A stretch of 64,000 bases of DNA from Acidobacteriaceae bacterium (lineage in GTDB: Bacteria; Acidobacteriota; Terriglobia; Terriglobales; Acidobacteriaceae). Position numbers and translations under genes: made by a program. Location: the NCBI GenBank assembly GCA_003132405.1, contig PKXQ01000057.1:3668-67667 (forward strand), given 5' to 3'. The first letter of the stretch is position 1. The number at the start of each line of letters is the position of its first letter. Positions 40,817-50,019 of this stretch are shown piece by piece. A model generated the notes under the pieces. The model did no database searches and had not been told where the DNA came from. It worked only from the letters and a program-made list of their open reading frames with translations.

Positions 40817-43521
40817 CAGCGGCGCCACTCGTCGATCAGATTGGCCACGATGCCCGTCCACCCCGTCTGATGGCTAGCGCCCAGCCCTTGCCCCGTGTCG
40901 CCGTGGTAGTACTCATTGAAGAGCAAACAGTCCCGCCAGTGCGGGTCTTCCTGAAACTTGCGATACGGCCCAAAGCACGGCCGCCGCCCCGCGTCATCCC
41001 GACGAAACAGCCCAATCATCCGATCCGCAATCTCCTCCGCCATAGCCAACGGAGTAATCGGCTTGCCGCCACTCCCCGCCGTCCGAACCGCAAAATCCGC
41101 CCCCAGCCCGCGGCTGAATTTCAATAGCGATCGAATCAACAAATACGTAGTCGGAAACCAAAGCGGCCCGCGCCAGTTCGAATTCCCTCCCTTGATGCGC
41201 ACGCTCGATTCCCCCGGCTCATACCCAACACACTCCCCTCCAAAACAAAACGGATGCTGCTCATGATATTTCGACAAGCTCCGAATCCCGTGCGGGGCAA
41301 GGAATTCCGCCGGGTCCCACACATATTGCAAAATGCGAGCGAACTGCTCCGAATCCGCAATCGACAACACATACCGCTGCCCATCCGCCGAGTAGCAAGC
41401 ATTCCCCACCAGATCAGGACGATTCTTAATGAACCACTCAACATTCCCAAGAAACTCCGGATGCGGATCGAGATCCGCCCGCTCAATCACCTCCACCGCA
41501 TAAAGCGGAATCAGCCCCACCATCGACCGCAGCCGAAATTTATTGAAGTCCCCATTCGGCAGCCGCAGCACGTCATAGAAAAATCCGTCCTGCTCATCCC
41601 AAAGCTGATAATTGCGCCCGCCCATCTTCTTCATCGCCGCGCCAACATAAATGAAGTGCTCAAAAAATTTGGTAGCGAGCAACTCGTAAGCCTTGTCGTA
41701 ATTCGCCAGTTCCAGCGCGGCTCGCATCAGATAAAGACAAAAAAATCCCATCCATCCCGTAGCGTCCGACTGCTCAAGAATCGCGCCCCCCGGAAGCTTC
41801 TCGCTGCGATCGACAACCGTAATATTGTCCAGCCCCAGAAACCCGCCCTCAAAAACATTGTTGCCCGTGCTGTCGACGCGATTCACCCACCACGCAAAGT
41901 TCATCAGCAACTTGTGCAGACACTTCTCCAGAAAAGCCGTGTCCCCCTTGCCCGTGCGCACCTTTTCGTTCTGATAAACGCGCCACACCGCCCACGCATG
42001 CACCGGCGGATTGAGATCGGAAAACTCCCACTCATAAGCCGGAATCTGCCCGTTCGGATGCTGAAATTGCTCAAACAACATCGCCAAAAGATTGTCCTTA
42101 GCAAATTCCGGATCGACCAGCGAAAGCGTAGTGCACTGAAAAGCCAGGTCCCACGAGGCAAACCAGGGAAACTCCCACTTGTCGGGAATGGTCAGCACCC
42201 GCATCGAGTTGAGATGCCGCCAATGTTTGTTGCGAATATTCTTGTGCCCCTCCGGCGGAGGAACGCTGTCGCCCTCCAGCCAGCGCTCGACATCAAAAAG
42301 ATAAATCTGCTTCCCCCACAACATCCCCGCAAAAGCCCGCCGCTGAATCAGCTTCTCTTCCTCAGTCGCCTTAGGAGGATGAATCGTTTGATAAAATTCA
42401 TCGGCCTCCCGCTTTCGTTTTTCAATGACCGCATCGACGTCGCGCAACGGCTCCTCCATCTGTCGATCCGTCAAGCGCAACCGCAACACAATCGAACCGC
42501 CGGCCGCCACTTCCGAGCGATAGTGCACACAAGCCTTCGTCCCGATTCGCTCCGGATTCACGCAATCCTCGCCGTTCACCACATAACGATGAAACGCGTC
42601 TTTCACATAAGGCGACCGGCTAGTCGCCGCCGCCCCATAGAGGCGCGAAGCATTCGTCTCGTTGTCGGTAAACAGCAACTCCCCGCCCGTGGCCGCATAC
42701 AAGTAGCGCGGCCCAAGCGCATATTGCAGTTGAATATTTTGCAGCGGCTTGGCCGTGGAATCATCGGCCACGAGCATCAAATGCTGCTTCGCAGACGCTC
42801 GCTCAGCCGCTTGCCCTCCGGGCTGAATAGTAGGCTTTCCGCTAGGTGGATCAGTCCAACTCCAGGTATTGCGAAACCAAAGATGCGGCAACACATGAAG
42901 CGCGGCCGCGGCCGGTCCGCGATTGAATGCCTCTATGCGTATGCAGACATCTTCCGGCGATTCTTTCGCGTACTCGATAAAAATATCGAAGTAGCGATCG
43001 TCGTCAAAGATGCCCGTATCAAGCAACTCAAACTCGGCTCCCGCCCCACGCCGGCGGCTCTCTTCGATCAGTTGGTGATATGGATATTCCCGCTGCGGAT
43101 ACTTGTAGAGCATCCGCATGTAGCTGTGCGTGGGAGTGTTGTCGAGATGGAACCAATACTCCTTCGCATCCTCGCCGTGATTCCCCTCATTGCACGAGAG
43201 CCCAAACATGCGCTCTTTCAGAATCGGATCACGGCCATTCCAAAACGCCAACGCAAACACCAGCAACTGATAACGATCGCAGATTCCCGCGATGCCATCT
43301 TCGCCCCACCGATAAGCCTTGCTGCGCGCGTGATCGTGCGGCAAGAAATCCCACGCATTGCCGTCAGCGCTGTAATCTTCGCGCACGCTTCCCCATGAGC
43401 GATCGCTAACGTAAGGCCCCCACTTGCGCCAAGGCGGCACCGGGCCCGCGCCGATTTCGGCGAGCCGCGCATGCTCCTTTGTAGGGGCGGAATTAGGAAG
43501 GGAGTTTTTATTAGCGGCCAT
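40816..43521 (-). CDS. GH63-like glucosidase (MGH1-type, cytoplasmic)
   Basis: A 901-aa (alpha/alpha)6 glycosidase. Features typical of bacterial GH63-like proteins are [20 protein letters not shown] at the N-terminus, [20 protein letters not shown], the [20 protein letters not shown] catalytic-domain entry, [20 protein letters not shown] and [18 protein letters not shown]. Candidate catalytic acids lie in ASWDLAF and near the C-terminal half. No signal peptide, so it is likely cytosolic, acting on alpha-glucosides such as glucosylglycerate or mannosylglycerate-type solutes; the substrate is inferred from the family. It lies 33 bp after the cytochrome gene and overlaps the K+ channel gene. 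That context would fit osmotic adaptation. Confidence 0.88.
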   Translation of the reverse strand: MAANKNSLPNSAPTKEHARLAEIGAGPVPPWRKWGPYVSDRSWGSVREDYSADGNAWDFLPHDHARSKAYRWGEDGIAGICDRYQLLVFALAFWNGRDPILKERMFGLSCNEGNHGEDAKEYWFHLDNTPTHSYMRMLYKYPQREYPYHQLIEESRRRGAGAEFELLDTGIFDDDRYFDIFIEYAKESPEDVCIRIEAFNRGPAAAALHVLPHLWFRNTWSWTDPPSGKPTIQPGGQAAERASAKQHLMLVADDSTAKPLQNIQLQYALGPRYLYAATGGELLFTDNETNASRLYGAAATSRSPYVKDAFHRYVVNGEDCVNPERIGTKACVHYRSEVAAGGSIVLRLRLTDRQMEEPLRDVDAVIEKRKREADEFYQTIHPPKATEEEKLIQRRAFAGMLWGKQIYLFDVERWLEGDSVPPPEGHKNIRNKHWRHLNSMRVLTIPDKWEFPWFASWDLAFQCTTLSLVDPEFAKDNLLAMLFEQFQHPNGQIPAYEWEFSDLNPPVHAWAVWRVYQNEKVRTGKGDTAFLEKCLHKLLMNFAWWVNRVDSTGNNVFEGGFLGLDNITVVDRSEKLPGGAILEQSDATGWMGFFCLYLMRAALELANYDKAYELLATKFFEHFIYVGAAMKKMGGRNYQLWDEQDGFFYDVLRLPNGDFNKFRLRSMVGLIPLYAVEVIERADLDPHPEFLGNVEWFIKNRPDLVGNACYSADGQRYVLSIADSEQFARILQYVWDPAEFLAPHGIRSLSKYHEQHPFCFGGECVGYEPGESSVRIKGGNSNWRGPLWFPTTYLLIRSLLKFSRGLGADFAVRTAGSGGKPITPLAMAEEIADRMIGLFRRDDAGRRPCFGPYRKFQEDPHWRDCLLFNEYYHGDTGQGLGASHQTGWTGIVANLIDEWRR

Positions 43522-43554
43522 CTTATCGACCCACGATCTTACCGACCCATGATC

Positions 43555-44898
43555 TTATCGACCAACAACCTCGCTGACCTTCTGCATCTGCGCCGCAAAC
43601 CGCGGAGCCGAATAAGCCGACGGATCCTGCAATTGCGCAAACAGCCCGTCAATCGCCGCGCGCAACTCACCGCCATTAGCCGGCTTCGCATTAAGGTTGT
43701 ACGCGCGGAACAGCGAATCCAGAGTCATGGCAGCCTGCTCCGCCGTGCGTTCATCCTCAACCGAGATCGCCGCTCCATCGCGAGCAATCCGCCGCATCAA
43801 ACGCAACGTCATCGCCGAATCGTAACCCTGCGCATCGACTTGCTTGACCAACGCGTCCGCCAATGCCGACGCCCGCGTCGCCGACGCCCCAATTTGCTCC
43901 CGCTTGCCATTCAGGTCATTCATCAGCCTCGCCAGCTGGGCGATCTCGTCGTCGAATTGTTTGGCAGTGTCCGGACTGATCTCCTGCACAAGATCGCGGA
44001 ACACAACCACGCGCGATTCATTCCACGGAGGATTGCCCGGGCGCCGGCCAGCGTAACCCCGCTTCTCCCGCCAGCTATCCTCGGGTCGGGTCAGACTGTG
44101 ATGACAGGCAAAACAATCCAGCTCAGCATACTCCGGCCATACCGGGCCATTCGCGCGCCGCGCCAATCGATTGAGCGATTCGCGCAGTTGCACCGCCTGC
44201 CCGACGCCCCACGCCTGCACTTGACGCCAAGGATTACCCTGCTCCGGCATCTTCCAATGTGCCGGCATTACAAGGGTAAACAGCCCCAGCTCAAAAGTCA
44301 GATCAGGATGCCCCGCGGCGATCATCTCGTGACCGACAAATTTTTCCGCCGTGCCGAGATGGCAGGTAAGGCATTTTGCGCTGCGATTCTCCAGATTGCG
44401 CGTGTCATACATCCCCAATTGAACCGACTTCTCGTGCGGCCAATCTTTCGTCGTATGCGGACCAAGCCAGCCCGATGCAGGACCGTGACAGTTTTCGCAG
44501 CTCACTCCATCCGCCAGTTCAAACGTCTCCGCCTGCTGCTCGGGAGGTACGTAGAGCGCGTGACAGGCCAGGCATTTCGGCGATTTCGCCGGCGCTCCAG
44601 TATTCAGAATCGCGCCGATGCGCTGCGAAACCTCATTCTGCAACACGCTGAAAGCTCGCGCGTGCTTGTCTTGCGCGATCCAAATCGTGTACTCATTCTG
44701 AAAAATTCGTGTCGTAGTCTTAGGCTGCACGCTGCCATGGCAACTGCTCGCCGCGCATCCGCCAGGGCCGTTGTATTTCCCGGTCGCGACATTTTTCTCC
44801 GAATAAAGGCCACGCACTCCACTGGTCGGCGTCTGCGCGTAGCTCGAGGCGAGCATCGCGAGCACAAGCCAGCCAGCTGCTACCAATGCCATTCGCAT
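43555..44898 (-). CDS. Periplasmic multiheme cytochrome c (five haem motifs)
   Basis: A 447-aa exported cytochrome with a signal peptide (ALVAAGWLVLAMLASSYA). Four CXXCH motifs are seen (CLACH, CENCH, CLTCH, CFACH) plus one expanded CX4CH (CAASSCH), so up to five c-type haems. The last 150 residues are helical and haem-free. The arrangement recalls the cytochrome c554/NrfB-like family. It is divergently transcribed from the NuoEF-like operon across a 225-bp region and likely receives electrons in the periplasm. Downstream on the same strand are the glucosidase and channel genes, which may simply share a transcript. Confidence 0.88.
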   Translation of the reverse strand: MRMALVAAGWLVLAMLASSYAQTPTSGVRGLYSEKNVATGKYNGPGGCAASSCHGSVQPKTTTRIFQNEYTIWIAQDKHARAFSVLQNEVSQRIGAILNTGAPAKSPKCLACHALYVPPEQQAETFELADGVSCENCHGPASGWLGPHTTKDWPHEKSVQLGMYDTRNLENRSAKCLTCHLGTAEKFVGHEMIAAGHPDLTFELGLFTLVMPAHWKMPEQGNPWRQVQAWGVGQAVQLRESLNRLARRANGPVWPEYAELDCFACHHSLTRPEDSWREKRGYAGRRPGNPPWNESRVVVFRDLVQEISPDTAKQFDDEIAQLARLMNDLNGKREQIGASATRASALADALVKQVDAQGYDSAMTLRLMRRIARDGAAISVEDERTAEQAAMTLDSLFRAYNLNAKPANGGELRAAIDGLFAQLQDPSAYSAPRFAAQMQKVSEVVGR

Positions 44899-45022
44899 TT
44901 CGCCATTCTCTCACCACAAGAATGCGCTGGACGCGATTTCATCAGCCGATTGTTTACACGACGAATTCCCCCATCAACTGCGGCGGAGCGCTCGATCAAT
45001 ACTTGGCGGGATACTATTGGTC

Positions 45023-45064
45023 CATTCCTTCGCAAATGGAATGCACTTTGCTATAGCATTTGCG
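45023..45064. promoter_or_regulatory. Interleaved inverted repeats in the divergent redox promoter
   Basis: CATTCC (45,023-45,028) and GGAATG (45,038-45,043) form one palindrome with a 9-base spacer. CGCAAATG (45,031-45,038) and CATTTGCG (45,057-45,064) form a second with an 18-base spacer. They lie 60-100 bp upstream of the NuoEF-like start and about 125-175 bp from the cytochrome start, a suitable place for a shared regulator. Confidence 0.55.
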
Positions 45065-45123
45065 CCCTCGTCGTCTTAAGGTAAACAAGATTCGCTCACC
45101 TCTTAAACGGAGCCTCTGGAGTC

Positions 45124-46782
45124 GTGTTTGAAGAACTAAGGGCCATCCAACGAGATTTCGGGTACCTACCCGCCGACCGCCTCACGACGCTTGCCGCGAA
45201 AATTAATATCCCCCTAAGCCAAATTCACGCAGTAGCCAGCTTTTATCCGCACTTCCACCTGAGCCCTCCGCCGCGTGTTGACGTGCGTGTGTGTGCCGAC
45301 ATGAGTTGCCACCTCCGCGGAGGTGACCAGGTCCGCTCCGCTCTCGACTCCGCTTTTCAAGGAGCCGACGCAAAAAAGGTTTGCATTCGCGATGTCTCCT
45401 GTCTCGGCAGATGCGATCAGGCCCCGGCGATCATGGTGAATAACAATATTCATTCCCACGTGACAGGGCGCGAAGCCGTCGCGATGATACAAGATGTGCT
45501 CGCAGGCAAACCTTTTCCTGATCGAGGCCATAGCGCAGTACGCATGGCAGTAGCCTCCGATCCTTATAACGGAACAGGCGACTACGCGGTGTTGCGCCGC
45601 TTGGTTGAAACGCGAAACTGGCAGGAGATCATCTCAACCCTGAAAGCCGCCGGCTTGCGCGGCATGGGCGGAGCCGGCTTTCCCACTTCGAGTAAGTGGG
45701 AGTTAGTGCGCAATGCGCCCAGTTACCCGAAATACATCGTCTGTAACGCCGATGAAAGCGAACCCGGCACCATAAAAGACCGCGGCATCATGGAGAATGT
45801 TCCCTATCTGGTAATTGAGGGCATGATCACAGCCGGCCTGGTTACCGGAGCGCAAAAAGGGATCTTGTATATCCGCCACGAATACGAAGAGCCTAAAGAT
45901 ATTCTGCAGCACGAGATCGATCGCTGCTACCAGGAGGGCCTGCTGGGATCGCGAATTCTCGGTAGCGACTTGGCTTTTGATCTGGAAATATTCGTCAGCC
46001 CCGGCGGCTACATCTGCGGCGAGGAGAGTGCTCTGCTCGAGGCCATCGAAGGCAAACGCGCCGAACCCCGAAACAAGCCTCCCTTCCCCGTAACCAACGG
46101 TCTGTGGAACCAGCCCACCGTCATCAATAACGTAGAAACTTTTTGTTTGGCAACCGTGATCCTGGCGCGCGGCGCCGACTGGTATAAGGCGCAAGGCAAG
46201 AATGGTTCGGTAGGAATGAAGTTTGTTGGCGTCAGCGGCGATGTAAATCGCCCCGGTATTTTCGAAGTTCCGATGGGCACGACTTACGACGAACTAATCC
46301 ACGAAAATGCCGGCGGCATTTCTAGCGGAGGGAACTTACTCGCGTTCGCACCCTCCGGACCTTCTTCGGGATATCTACCAGCCTCTTTAGCTAATCTGCC
46401 GCTGGACTGGAACGCGGTCGCGGCGGCCGGCTCGATGGTCGGCTCTGGAGCAATCGTCGTCTGCGCCGAAGGCAGATGTATGTTAGACATGGCGCTCAAT
46501 GCTACTCGTTTCTACCGCAACGAATCCTGCGGTAAGTGCGTGCCCTGCCGCGTGGGCTCTCAAAAACTGGTCGAAATGCTAAAAGGCTGGACCGCGGGAG
46601 TTAGTAACACAGACGACATGCAGCTTCTGGCGGAGCTTTCAACCGCCATGAAGCAGGCATCCATCTGCGGACTCGGGCAGGTGGTACCAGTGCCCATTGC
46701 GTCGGTAATAAAACATTTTCCTAGCACAGTAGAAGAGCACATTGTTAATCACCGCTGTCCGGAAGGCGTTTGCTTCGGTTAG
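45124..46782 (+). CDS. NuoE-NuoF fusion: NADH-oxidising flavoprotein with 2Fe-2S and 4Fe-4S clusters
   Basis: A 552-aa fusion. Residues 1-130 are a NuoE-like thioredoxin-fold domain with Cys57, Cys62, Cys93 and Cys97 (CADMSC...CLGRC), binding a 2Fe-2S cluster. Residues 150-552 are NuoF-like: FMN/NADH site GLRGMGGAGFPTSSKWELVR and CNADESEPGTIKDR, GGYICGEESALLEAIEG, an SLBB segment, and the 4Fe-4S site SCGKCVPCRVGS plus ICGLGQ. This is the electron-input module of Complex I, hydrogenases and formate dehydrogenases, but none of those catalytic partners is adjacent. The start is GTG 45,124 after GGAGCC/GGAG. It should oxidise NADH in the cytoplasm and pass electrons to the next gene product. Confidence 0.93.
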   Translation: MFEELRAIQRDFGYLPADRLTTLAAKINIPLSQIHAVASFYPHFHLSPPPRVDVRVCADMSCHLRGGDQVRSALDSAFQGADAKKVCIRDVSCLGRCDQAPAIMVNNNIHSHVTGREAVAMIQDVLAGKPFPDRGHSAVRMAVASDPYNGTGDYAVLRRLVETRNWQEIISTLKAAGLRGMGGAGFPTSSKWELVRNAPSYPKYIVCNADESEPGTIKDRGIMENVPYLVIEGMITAGLVTGAQKGILYIRHEYEEPKDILQHEIDRCYQEGLLGSRILGSDLAFDLEIFVSPGGYICGEESALLEAIEGKRAEPRNKPPFPVTNGLWNQPTVINNVETFCLATVILARGADWYKAQGKNGSVGMKFVGVSGDVNRPGIFEVPMGTTYDELIHENAGGISSGGNLLAFAPSGPSSGYLPASLANLPLDWNAVAAAGSMVGSGAIVVCAEGRCMLDMALNATRFYRNESCGKCVPCRVGSQKLVEMLKGWTAGVSNTDDMQLLAELSTAMKQASICGLGQVVPVPIASVIKHFPSTVEEHIVNHRCPEGVCFG

Positions 46783-46874
46783 CTGTAGCCAGAATCATGA
46801 GTTATTCAGTTATATGCTAACAACTCGCATACTCGTAAGTTAATCCGTAGTTATAACAAGTGAGTTAAGTAATC

Positions 46875-49055
46875 ATGCCGCCCGACGCAATCGTAGAGAG
46901 ACCGGCCCGTCCAAATAACGTGCAACTGACGATCGACGGAACGCCCGTTTCCGTCCCGCAGGGCACGACTATTTTTGACGCCGCCCGTGCCCATGGCATT
47001 TCCATCCCTACGCTTTGTCATCAGCAGAACGAAAATCCCGTAGGCGTATGCCGAGTTTGCGTAGTCGACGTCGGCCAAAGAGTTTACGCCGCATCATGTG
47101 TCCGTCAAGCCGAACCAGGCATGACCGTCAAAACGAACACCGAACCTGTAGTCGGCGTTCGCAAAACTCTGGTCGAACTGTTGATGTCCGATCATCCTTC
47201 TCCCTGCGCGCGACAGCAGCATTCCGGGGATTGCGAATTGGAGCGCCTAGCCGCGCAAGCTGGACTAGGACAATCGCGCTTTCCGACCCGCACGACGCCA
47301 CGCGGACACGACGATTCTTCGTTAGCCATTCAGGTCGATCACGAATCTTGCATCCTCTGCGACCGCTGCATTCGCGGCTGTGATGACATCCGCAACAACT
47401 GGGTGCTGGCGCGGCGCGGCAAGGGATATCAGGCGGGCATCGCCTTCGATAACAACCTGCCGATGGGGGAATCTTCCTGCGTTTCCTGCGGCGAGTGTAT
47501 GGTCTCGTGCCCCACCGGAGCATTGACCAATCGTGGCGTCGTCAAGAGCCATCTTGAAGGCGATACCGTCGATCCAACTTTTCTTACCGGCCTGCCAGTT
47601 TTTGAGAATGTTTCCGGAACATTTCTCGGCCTCAACCGGAATGCGATCGTAGAGAGGAGGTTTAAGGCGGGAGAGATTATTTGTCGCGAAGGAGAATTTG
47701 GCGCTACCGCTTTCTATATCGTCGACGGCATGGCGGAGGTTTATCTCGCCAGCCCGATTGCTCACGTTAAGACCGAGGGAGGCGCTCGAGGTTTCCTGAG
47801 CAAACTTACCAGCCTGCTTACCTCGCGGGATGAAGACGGGCGCAACGAGGAAAGCACTCGATCTTATATACCTATCGATGCTTCCGTCGATCTCCCTTAT
47901 CGGAGCCCGATCGCCGAGTTAGGTCCCGGCGAACTGTTCGGGGAAATGACCTGCATGAGTTACTATCCCCGTTCGGCCACCGTGCGCGCGAAGACGGATT
48001 GCACTATGCTCGAGATGCTGCGTAACGTTCTCGATATTATGCAGCGTAACAAGACATTCCGCGAGCAACTTGACCGCACTTATAAGAAGCGCGCGCTCGA
48101 TTCACATCTGCGCAGCGTTCCTGTTCTTGCTCCACTAACTGCGGACTTCATCGACCATCTGCGGGAGCACGTCGAGTTACTGCGTTTTCAACCGGGCCAG
48201 GTTATCTGTTCCCAGGGTGAAGTCGCTGACAGCTTTTACCTCGTGCGGCTCGGCTTCGTGAAAGTGTCCCAGCATCGTCCGGGTGGAGACATTGTCCAGG
48301 CGTATCTGGCGCGAGGCTCGTATTTCGGCGAAATGGCCTTTCTCACGGGCACCCCGCGCATGGCCACGTGCACCGCGCTCGACCACGTTGAGGTGGTACG
48401 CATTCCGGGAGACGACTTCCAACTCATGCTCGACCGCTTCCCCGACATCCGGCGGAAGTTGGAAACGGAATCAGCCGAGCATGTCGAACAGAACAGGCAA
48501 AGAGACGCGCAGGTTGCAGATGTCTCCATGGATCAATTCCTCAGTCAGGGCCTCATGGAAGCGCAGAGTTTGCTCATTCTTGACCTGGATCGTTGCACCC
48601 GCTGCGACCAATGCGTGCGCGCCTGCGCCGATGCCCATGACGGAGTGAGTCGGTTGATTCGTGAAGGCCTCCGCTTCGACCGTTATCTGGTCGCGACCTC
48701 ATGCCGCCAATGCCGCGATCCCCTCTGCATGGTGGGTTGCCCAGTGGGATCGATTCGCCGCCGCAATTCTCTCGAAGTGATCATTGAGGACTGGTGCATT
48801 GGTTGCGGCCAGTGCGCCAATAATTGTCCGTACGGAAACATCAATATGCATCCCTTCCCTGTCGAGATCGACGATCTGTTGCATCCGGGAAGAACCGTCG
48901 CCAGTGTGAAGGTGAAAGCGACATCCTGCGATCTTTGTTTGGGTCACGCAGAACCGAGTTGTGTGTACGCGTGCCCGCATGATGCCGCACATCGCGTAAA
49001 CCCGCCGGAATTTTTCGGCGGCTTGCTCAAGCGACAGAAGATAGCGAAACAGTAG
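46875..49055 (+). CDS. Giant iron-sulfur protein with two internal cyclic-nucleotide-binding domains
   Basis: A 726-aa protein of unusual layout. Residues 15-100: plant-type 2Fe-2S ferredoxin (Cys48, 59, 62, 75). Residues 105-125: NuoG-like His/Cys motif (HPSPC...C). Residues 155-215: two 4Fe-4S motifs (CILCDRCIRGC, CVSCGECMVSCP). Residues 250-400 and 420-545: two cyclic-nucleotide-binding beta-rolls (FKAGEIICREGEFGATAFYI, GELFGEMTCMSYYPRSATV; FQPGQVICSQGEVADSFYLV, GSYFGEMAFLTGTPRMATCT). Residues 570-715: DmsB-like ferredoxin with four further cysteine clusters (CTRCDQCVRAC, CRQCRDPLCMVGC, CIGCGQCANNC, CDLC...CVYAC). It probably wires NADH electrons from the NuoEF-like protein to the membrane subunit, gated by a nucleotide or other ligand. 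Confidence 0.9.
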   Translation: MPPDAIVERPARPNNVQLTIDGTPVSVPQGTTIFDAARAHGISIPTLCHQQNENPVGVCRVCVVDVGQRVYAASCVRQAEPGMTVKTNTEPVVGVRKTLVELLMSDHPSPCARQQHSGDCELERLAAQAGLGQSRFPTRTTPRGHDDSSLAIQVDHESCILCDRCIRGCDDIRNNWVLARRGKGYQAGIAFDNNLPMGESSCVSCGECMVSCPTGALTNRGVVKSHLEGDTVDPTFLTGLPVFENVSGTFLGLNRNAIVERRFKAGEIICREGEFGATAFYIVDGMAEVYLASPIAHVKTEGGARGFLSKLTSLLTSRDEDGRNEESTRSYIPIDASVDLPYRSPIAELGPGELFGEMTCMSYYPRSATVRAKTDCTMLEMLRNVLDIMQRNKTFREQLDRTYKKRALDSHLRSVPVLAPLTADFIDHLREHVELLRFQPGQVICSQGEVADSFYLVRLGFVKVSQHRPGGDIVQAYLARGSYFGEMAFLTGTPRMATCTALDHVEVVRIPGDDFQLMLDRFPDIRRKLETESAEHVEQNRQRDAQVADVSMDQFLSQGLMEAQSLLILDLDRCTRCDQCVRACADAHDGVSRLIREGLRFDRYLVATSCRQCRDPLCMVGCPVGSIRRRNSLEVIIEDWCIGCGQCANNCPYGNINMHPFPVEIDDLLHPGRTVASVKVKATSCDLCLGHAEPSCVYACPHDAAHRVNPPEFFGGLLKRQKIAKQ

Positions 49056-49089
49056 TTAATAACTCGTATAAGTAGCGAGATAAAGACCA

Positions 49090-50010
49090 TTGCGCATCGA
49101 TCAGACACATCGAACGTGGTTCATAGGCACTATGGCCGGAGTGTTAGTCGCTGCAGTAATCTATGTTCCCTACACCCTCACTTCGCCGGAGGGAGCGAAC
49201 GGCGGCACCGCTGTCGGCCTGGTTTATGGGAGTCTCGCCTCCGCCTGCATGCTCTTCGCGGGGCTGCTGGGAGCGCGCAAGAAGGTTCCTATCTGGCGCA
49301 TAGGTCGCGCACAGACCTGGATGCGCGGCCATCTTTGGTTGGGCTTCGTTAGTTTTCCGTTAATACTCTTCCACTCCGGCTTCCGCTTCGGCATCGGACT
49401 TACTAGGGCTTTGATGTGGCTATTAGTGGTGGTATTTGCTAGCGGAATCGTAGGAGCAATACTGCAACATTTTATGCCGCGACTTACTACCGAGCGGATT
49501 CCTCTTGAAACTATTTATGAACAAATCGGACGAGTGCGTTTGCAACTTGTCGCCGAAGCCCAGACCGTGATCGACGAAGTTTCTGCTGCGCTAGCCGGAA
49601 ATGTTTCGCAAGCCACCGCACAACAGCGTGCTGCATCGGCGAGCGCCGGCACCATGGGCGGCGTCACCGTCGCATCCGGCTTGCAGGTGGATGAAGGGGC
49701 CAGCGCCCAGCTTCAGGAGTTTTTTCGCCGCGAGATGCAGCCCTATGTCGCGAATGGCGGATCGCGGGGCATGCCGCTCGCCGATCGCAGTCGCTCGCAA
49801 AGCATGTTCCAGCAACTGCGTTTGCTGTTGCCGCCAAATCTGCATCCCGCGATCGAGGACCTAGAAAACATTTGCGAAGAGAAACGCGAACTCGACCGGC
49901 AAGTGCAGTATCACCGCATTCTGCACGGCTGGTTGCTTGTGCATATCCCTGCTTCCTACGCCCTCCTGTTGCTGGGCGCAGTGCACGCTGTAATGGCGCT
50001 GCGCTACTGA
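49090..50010 (+). CDS. Membrane subunit with cytochrome-b-like histidines
   Basis: A 306-aa inner-membrane protein. Helices are seen at WFIGTMAGVLVAAVIYVPYT, VGLVYGSLASACMLFAGLLG, HLWLGFVSFPLILFHSGFRF, ALMWLLVVVFASGIVGAILQ and, at the C-terminus, WLLVHIPASYALLLLGAVHA. Paired histidines in helices 3 and 5 (RGHLW...FHSGF; HRILHGW...VHIP...VHA) could ligate two b-type haems across the membrane. A 140-residue soluble insert lies between helices 4 and 5. The start is TTG 49,090; ATG 49,131 is an alternative but would trim helix 1. Likely the quinone or electron-transfer membrane link of this cluster. Gap to the decaheme gene is 9 bp. Confidence 0.75.
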   Translation: MRIDQTHRTWFIGTMAGVLVAAVIYVPYTLTSPEGANGGTAVGLVYGSLASACMLFAGLLGARKKVPIWRIGRAQTWMRGHLWLGFVSFPLILFHSGFRFGIGLTRALMWLLVVVFASGIVGAILQHFMPRLTTERIPLETIYEQIGRVRLQLVAEAQTVIDEVSAALAGNVSQATAQQRAASASAGTMGGVTVASGLQVDEGASAQLQEFFRREMQPYVANGGSRGMPLADRSRSQSMFQQLRLLLPPNLHPAIEDLENICEEKRELDRQVQYHRILHGWLLVHIPASYALLLLGAVHAVMALRY

Positions 50011-50019
50011 GAGAGGACA

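Noticed and set aside
41254-43398. 714-codon open frame on the plus strand
   Set aside because: Exactly antisense to the GH63-like gene; Arg/Pro/His-rich translation without any domain. A typical shadow in GC-rich DNA.
43471-45084. 537-codon open frame on the plus strand
   Set aside because: Antisense to the pentaheme cytochrome; low-complexity Arg-rich product. The minus strand has a signal peptide and haem motifs.
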